Assembly: GCF_000758945.1 (NCBI RefSeq)
Contig: NZ_JRND01000009.1
Location: 1 to 8,567 of the forward strand
DNA: 8,567 nucleotides
Direction: 5' to 3'
From: Lancefieldella parvula_C
GTDB taxonomy: Bacteria > Actinomycetota > Coriobacteriia > Coriobacteriales > Atopobiaceae
Translations under genes and position numbers: made by a program
Notes under the pieces: generated by a model
The model's input: only the letters and a program-made list of their open reading frames with translations
The model's database searches: none
Told to the model about the DNA's origin: nothing
Part shown: positions 7,336 through 8,567 of the stretch, one piece after another
How positions within the stretch are numbered: position 1 is the first letter of the stretch
Layout: each line of letters opens with the position of its first letter

Positions 7336-8217
7336 GTGCAAAAATCTACTTGGCAAAAGACCTTTAAAGATTCGTTCTTTATCGTCCTTGGCTGTGCAAT
7401 TTTTGCAGTTGGCCTTGATGTATTTGAAGTTCCTAACGGACTCGCCGCTGGTGGTATTACAGGTCTTGCTACCGTTATTAGAGCTATCGCGCTGCCTTTT
7501 GGTTTTGACTTACCTATTGGTATGCAAACCATTGCCATGAATATCATTTTGATAGCATTTGTCGCAAAAAGTGGCAATAAAAAGTACCTGCTTAAGAGCG
7601 TTGCAGGCTTCTTAATTTCAAGTATCTTTGTTGACTTGTTTGCACCATTTTTGCCTGCAATTGGTACCAACGATCTTATGCTTGCTGCCCTATGGGGCAG
7701 TATTATCTGCGGTTTTGGTCTTGGCCTTGTATTTAGGGCGGGCGGAAATACCGGCGGAACAGACATCATTGCTCAGGCGGTTTCCAAGCGTTTTTCTATT
7801 CCATCAGGTACCGCAATCATCATTGTTGATATTGTCATTATTATTGCCGCTATTCCAGTCTTCTCGCTAGAAAACGGTCTGTATTCTGCTCTGGCAATCT
7901 TTGTTACAGGAAAAATGATTGACTTTGTCATCGACGGACCAAGATCTGAGCGTTGCGTTTATATTATTTCTTCTGAGCACGATGCCATCGCTCACGAGAT
8001 TCTTTATAACCTCAACCGTGGTTGCACAGAGCTTCAGGCGCGCGGACTGTGGAGTGGTGCGCACAAGCCAGTTTTGTTGTGTGTCCTAGGTCGTACTGAG
8101 CTTGTTCAGCTAAAAGTTATCGTTTCCGAGATTGACCCTGATGCACTGGTATTTGTTTCAGAGGTCCACGAGGCAATCGGTGAAGGCTTTAAGTCATTTG
8201 AGGCTTTGGAAAGCTAA
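7336..8217 (+). CDS. YitT/DUF2179 family membrane protein, 293 aa
   Basis: Multi-pass membrane protein of the YitT family; its transported substrate is not established. About six hydrophobic segments are visible, roughly at residues 13-30, 36-53, 61-78, 86-104, 114-133 and 159-177, with a further weaker one near 183-199. The family signature AGGNTGGTDIIAQ is at 136-148, and a related GLAAGGITGLA at 35-45 suggests an internal repeat. The soluble C-terminal part (about 206-290) matches DUF2179, including LLCVLGRTELVQLK and the closing IDPDALVFVSEVHEAIGEGF. I chose GTG at 7336, one base after the prfB stop, because GGAAAGGA at 7323-7330 sits 5 bases upstream and the protein then begins just before its first membrane segment. 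ATG 7282 in the same frame would add 18 residues from inside prfB and is less likely. This is the last gene of the secA-prfB operon. Confidence 0.9.
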   Translation: MQKSTWQKTFKDSFFIVLGCAIFAVGLDVFEVPNGLAAGGITGLATVIRAIALPFGFDLPIGMQTIAMNIILIAFVAKSGNKKYLLKSVAGFLISSIFVDLFAPFLPAIGTNDLMLAALWGSIICGFGLGLVFRAGGNTGGTDIIAQAVSKRFSIPSGTAIIIVDIVIIIAAIPVFSLENGLYSALAIFVTGKMIDFVIDGPRSERCVYIISSEHDAIAHEILYNLNRGCTELQARGLWSGAHKPVLLCVLGRTELVQLKVIVSEIDPDALVFVSEVHEAIGEGFKSFEALES

Positions 8218-8355
8218 TCGCTGTTTGGCCAGCAAGTTGCTCGACAGATGGTCCTGTTGAACTTCGGTGGGTGCGTGTAGCTGGATGCGATTAAACACAA
8301 TTGCACGTAAAAATTTTGCGATTAAAATGGCGGCCTGTAATGAACTGCCTCCCAT
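8194..8355 (-). CDS. Doubtful small ORF, 53 aa
   Basis: The frame begins with MGGSSLQAAILIAKFLRAIV inside the hairpin, and its stop lies in the last 24 bases of the yitT-like gene. It has a hydrophobic N-terminal half and a polar, glutamine-rich second half. GGA lies 8 bases before the ATG, a weak ribosome binding site. No family is recognised. It may be a chance frame or a remnant; an opposing gene overlapping the yitT-like 3' end is possible but unsupported. Confidence 0.13.
   Translation of the reverse strand: MGGSSLQAAILIAKFLRAIVFNRIQLHAPTEVQQDHLSSNLLAKQRLAFQSLK
8286..8326 (+). repeat. Direct repeat TGCGATTAAA, two copies 31 bp apart
   Basis: Exact 10-base copies are at 8286-8295 and 8317-8326, just left of the large hairpin. 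The second copy overlaps the possible -10 (TAAAAT, 8323-8328). They could be regulator half-sites or a relic of duplication. Confidence 0.3.
8301..8328 (+). promoter_or_regulatory. Possible weak promoter just before the hairpin
   Basis: TTGCAC at 8301-8306 and TAAAAT at 8323-8328 are 16 bp apart. The -10 matches consensus at 5 of 6 bases and the -35 at 3 of 6. A transcript would begin near 8335 and open with the hairpin at 8340-8387. With no recognised product downstream, this is a weak call. Confidence 0.18.
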
Positions 8356-8387
8356 TTCTTATGTCCAAGAAATGGGAGGCAGTTCAT
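8340..8387. terminator. Perfect 21-bp stem with 6-base loop, likely U-less bidirectional terminator
   Basis: The arms 8340-8360 and 8367-8387 are perfectly complementary and enclose the loop ATGTCC. Pairing stops cleanly on both sides. It lies 122 bases after the yitT-like stop codon, and no genes of opposite direction intervene, so a transcription end for the operon is the simplest reading. There is no T-tract on either side; U-less hairpin terminators have been proposed in actinobacteria. The stem is longer and more perfect than a typical terminator, so a palindromic repeat element or a structured RNA remain alternatives. The left arm contains CCTCC and the right arm GGGAGG, which resembles a ribosome binding site 8 bases before ATG 8388. 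Confidence 0.5.
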
Positions 8388-8567
8388 ATGCGGATGATTA
8401 TGATTTTGCAGCGTGTTAGCGTCGGCTTTGAGGCTTGAGGTACAAAATAGCGCAGCTTTGGTAGGTTCTGCTGAAGAATCGACATGTTCCTAATCAAGAG
8501 AGCCAGGCAGCTAGATGACCGCACTACCCGATATTCATCTCTATGCATAAACTTCATCTAATATGCT

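Larger units (their letters stand above)
8218..8567. other. Intergenic block with palindrome, no convincing gene
   Basis: This block holds the perfect hairpin at 8340-8387, a 10-base direct repeat at 8286-8326, a possible weak promoter at 8301-8328, and a 6-bp stem-loop at 8464-8480 (GGTTCT, loop GCTGA, AGAATC). Two short minus-strand frames flank the hairpin (8194-8355 and 8384-8557), but neither looks like a known protein. The complex layout without genes could be a dispersed repeat or a decayed element; a genome-wide self-comparison would settle it. Confidence 0.55.

Noticed and set aside
8448..8495. tRNA-like sequence (TAGCGCAGC...GGTAGG, then GTTCCTAATC)
   Set aside because: It looks like D-arm and T-loop pieces, but the GCGC D-stem has no partner, the two parts are about 7 bases too close together, and no acceptor stem forms.
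8384..8557. 57-codon minus-strand frame ending at the hairpin
   Set aside because: It has no ribosome binding site, a stop codon directly before the ATG, no recognisable protein features, and is probably a chance frame.
1..8567. CRISPR array, insertion sequence, toxin-antitoxin or phage module
   Set aside because: No regularly spaced repeats, transposase, terminal inverted repeats enclosing a gene, or recognisable toxin or phage proteins were seen.

Overview
The window suggests a member of the Coriobacteriia, most likely Atopobiaceae (Lancefieldella/Atopobium-like). This is inferred from protein sequence style, a GC content that looks to be in the mid-40s percent, and a SARP/BTAD-type regulator next to an actinobacterial-type secA-prfB pair. 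The genus is not proven by the sequence.

Layout, left to right. Positions 1-344 are very AT-rich and non-coding, with several short palindromes and two pairs of direct repeats set 11 bp apart. Positions 345-3380 encode a 1,011-residue regulator. It has an N-terminal P-loop ATPase-like region, a long helical middle, and a C-terminal OmpR-type winged helix plus BTAD (SARP family). A 91-bp gap follows, holding a candidate promoter, a small stem-loop and a strong ribosome binding site. Positions 3472-6222 are secA. Two bases later prfB (release factor 2) runs to 7334, and one base after that a YitT/DUF2179 membrane protein begins with GTG and ends at 8217. The last 350 bp contain no convincing gene. 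Their dominant feature is a perfect 21-bp inverted repeat with a 6-base loop and no U-tract.

How they work together: secA, prfB and yitT are almost certainly one operon, given spacings of 2 and 1 bp. secA and prfB are housekeeping genes for protein export and translation termination. The large regulator has its own strong ribosome binding site and looks like a separate transcription unit; its targets cannot be read from this window.

No complete new defence, mobile or biosynthetic system is visible. The points most worth a second look are: the regulator's domain order, which reverses that of classic large SARPs; 11-bp-phased repeats upstream of it; a release factor 2 with SPT where the family normally has the SPF stop-codon motif; an RF2 gene lacking the programmed frameshift; and the perfect hairpin in the right-hand intergenic block.
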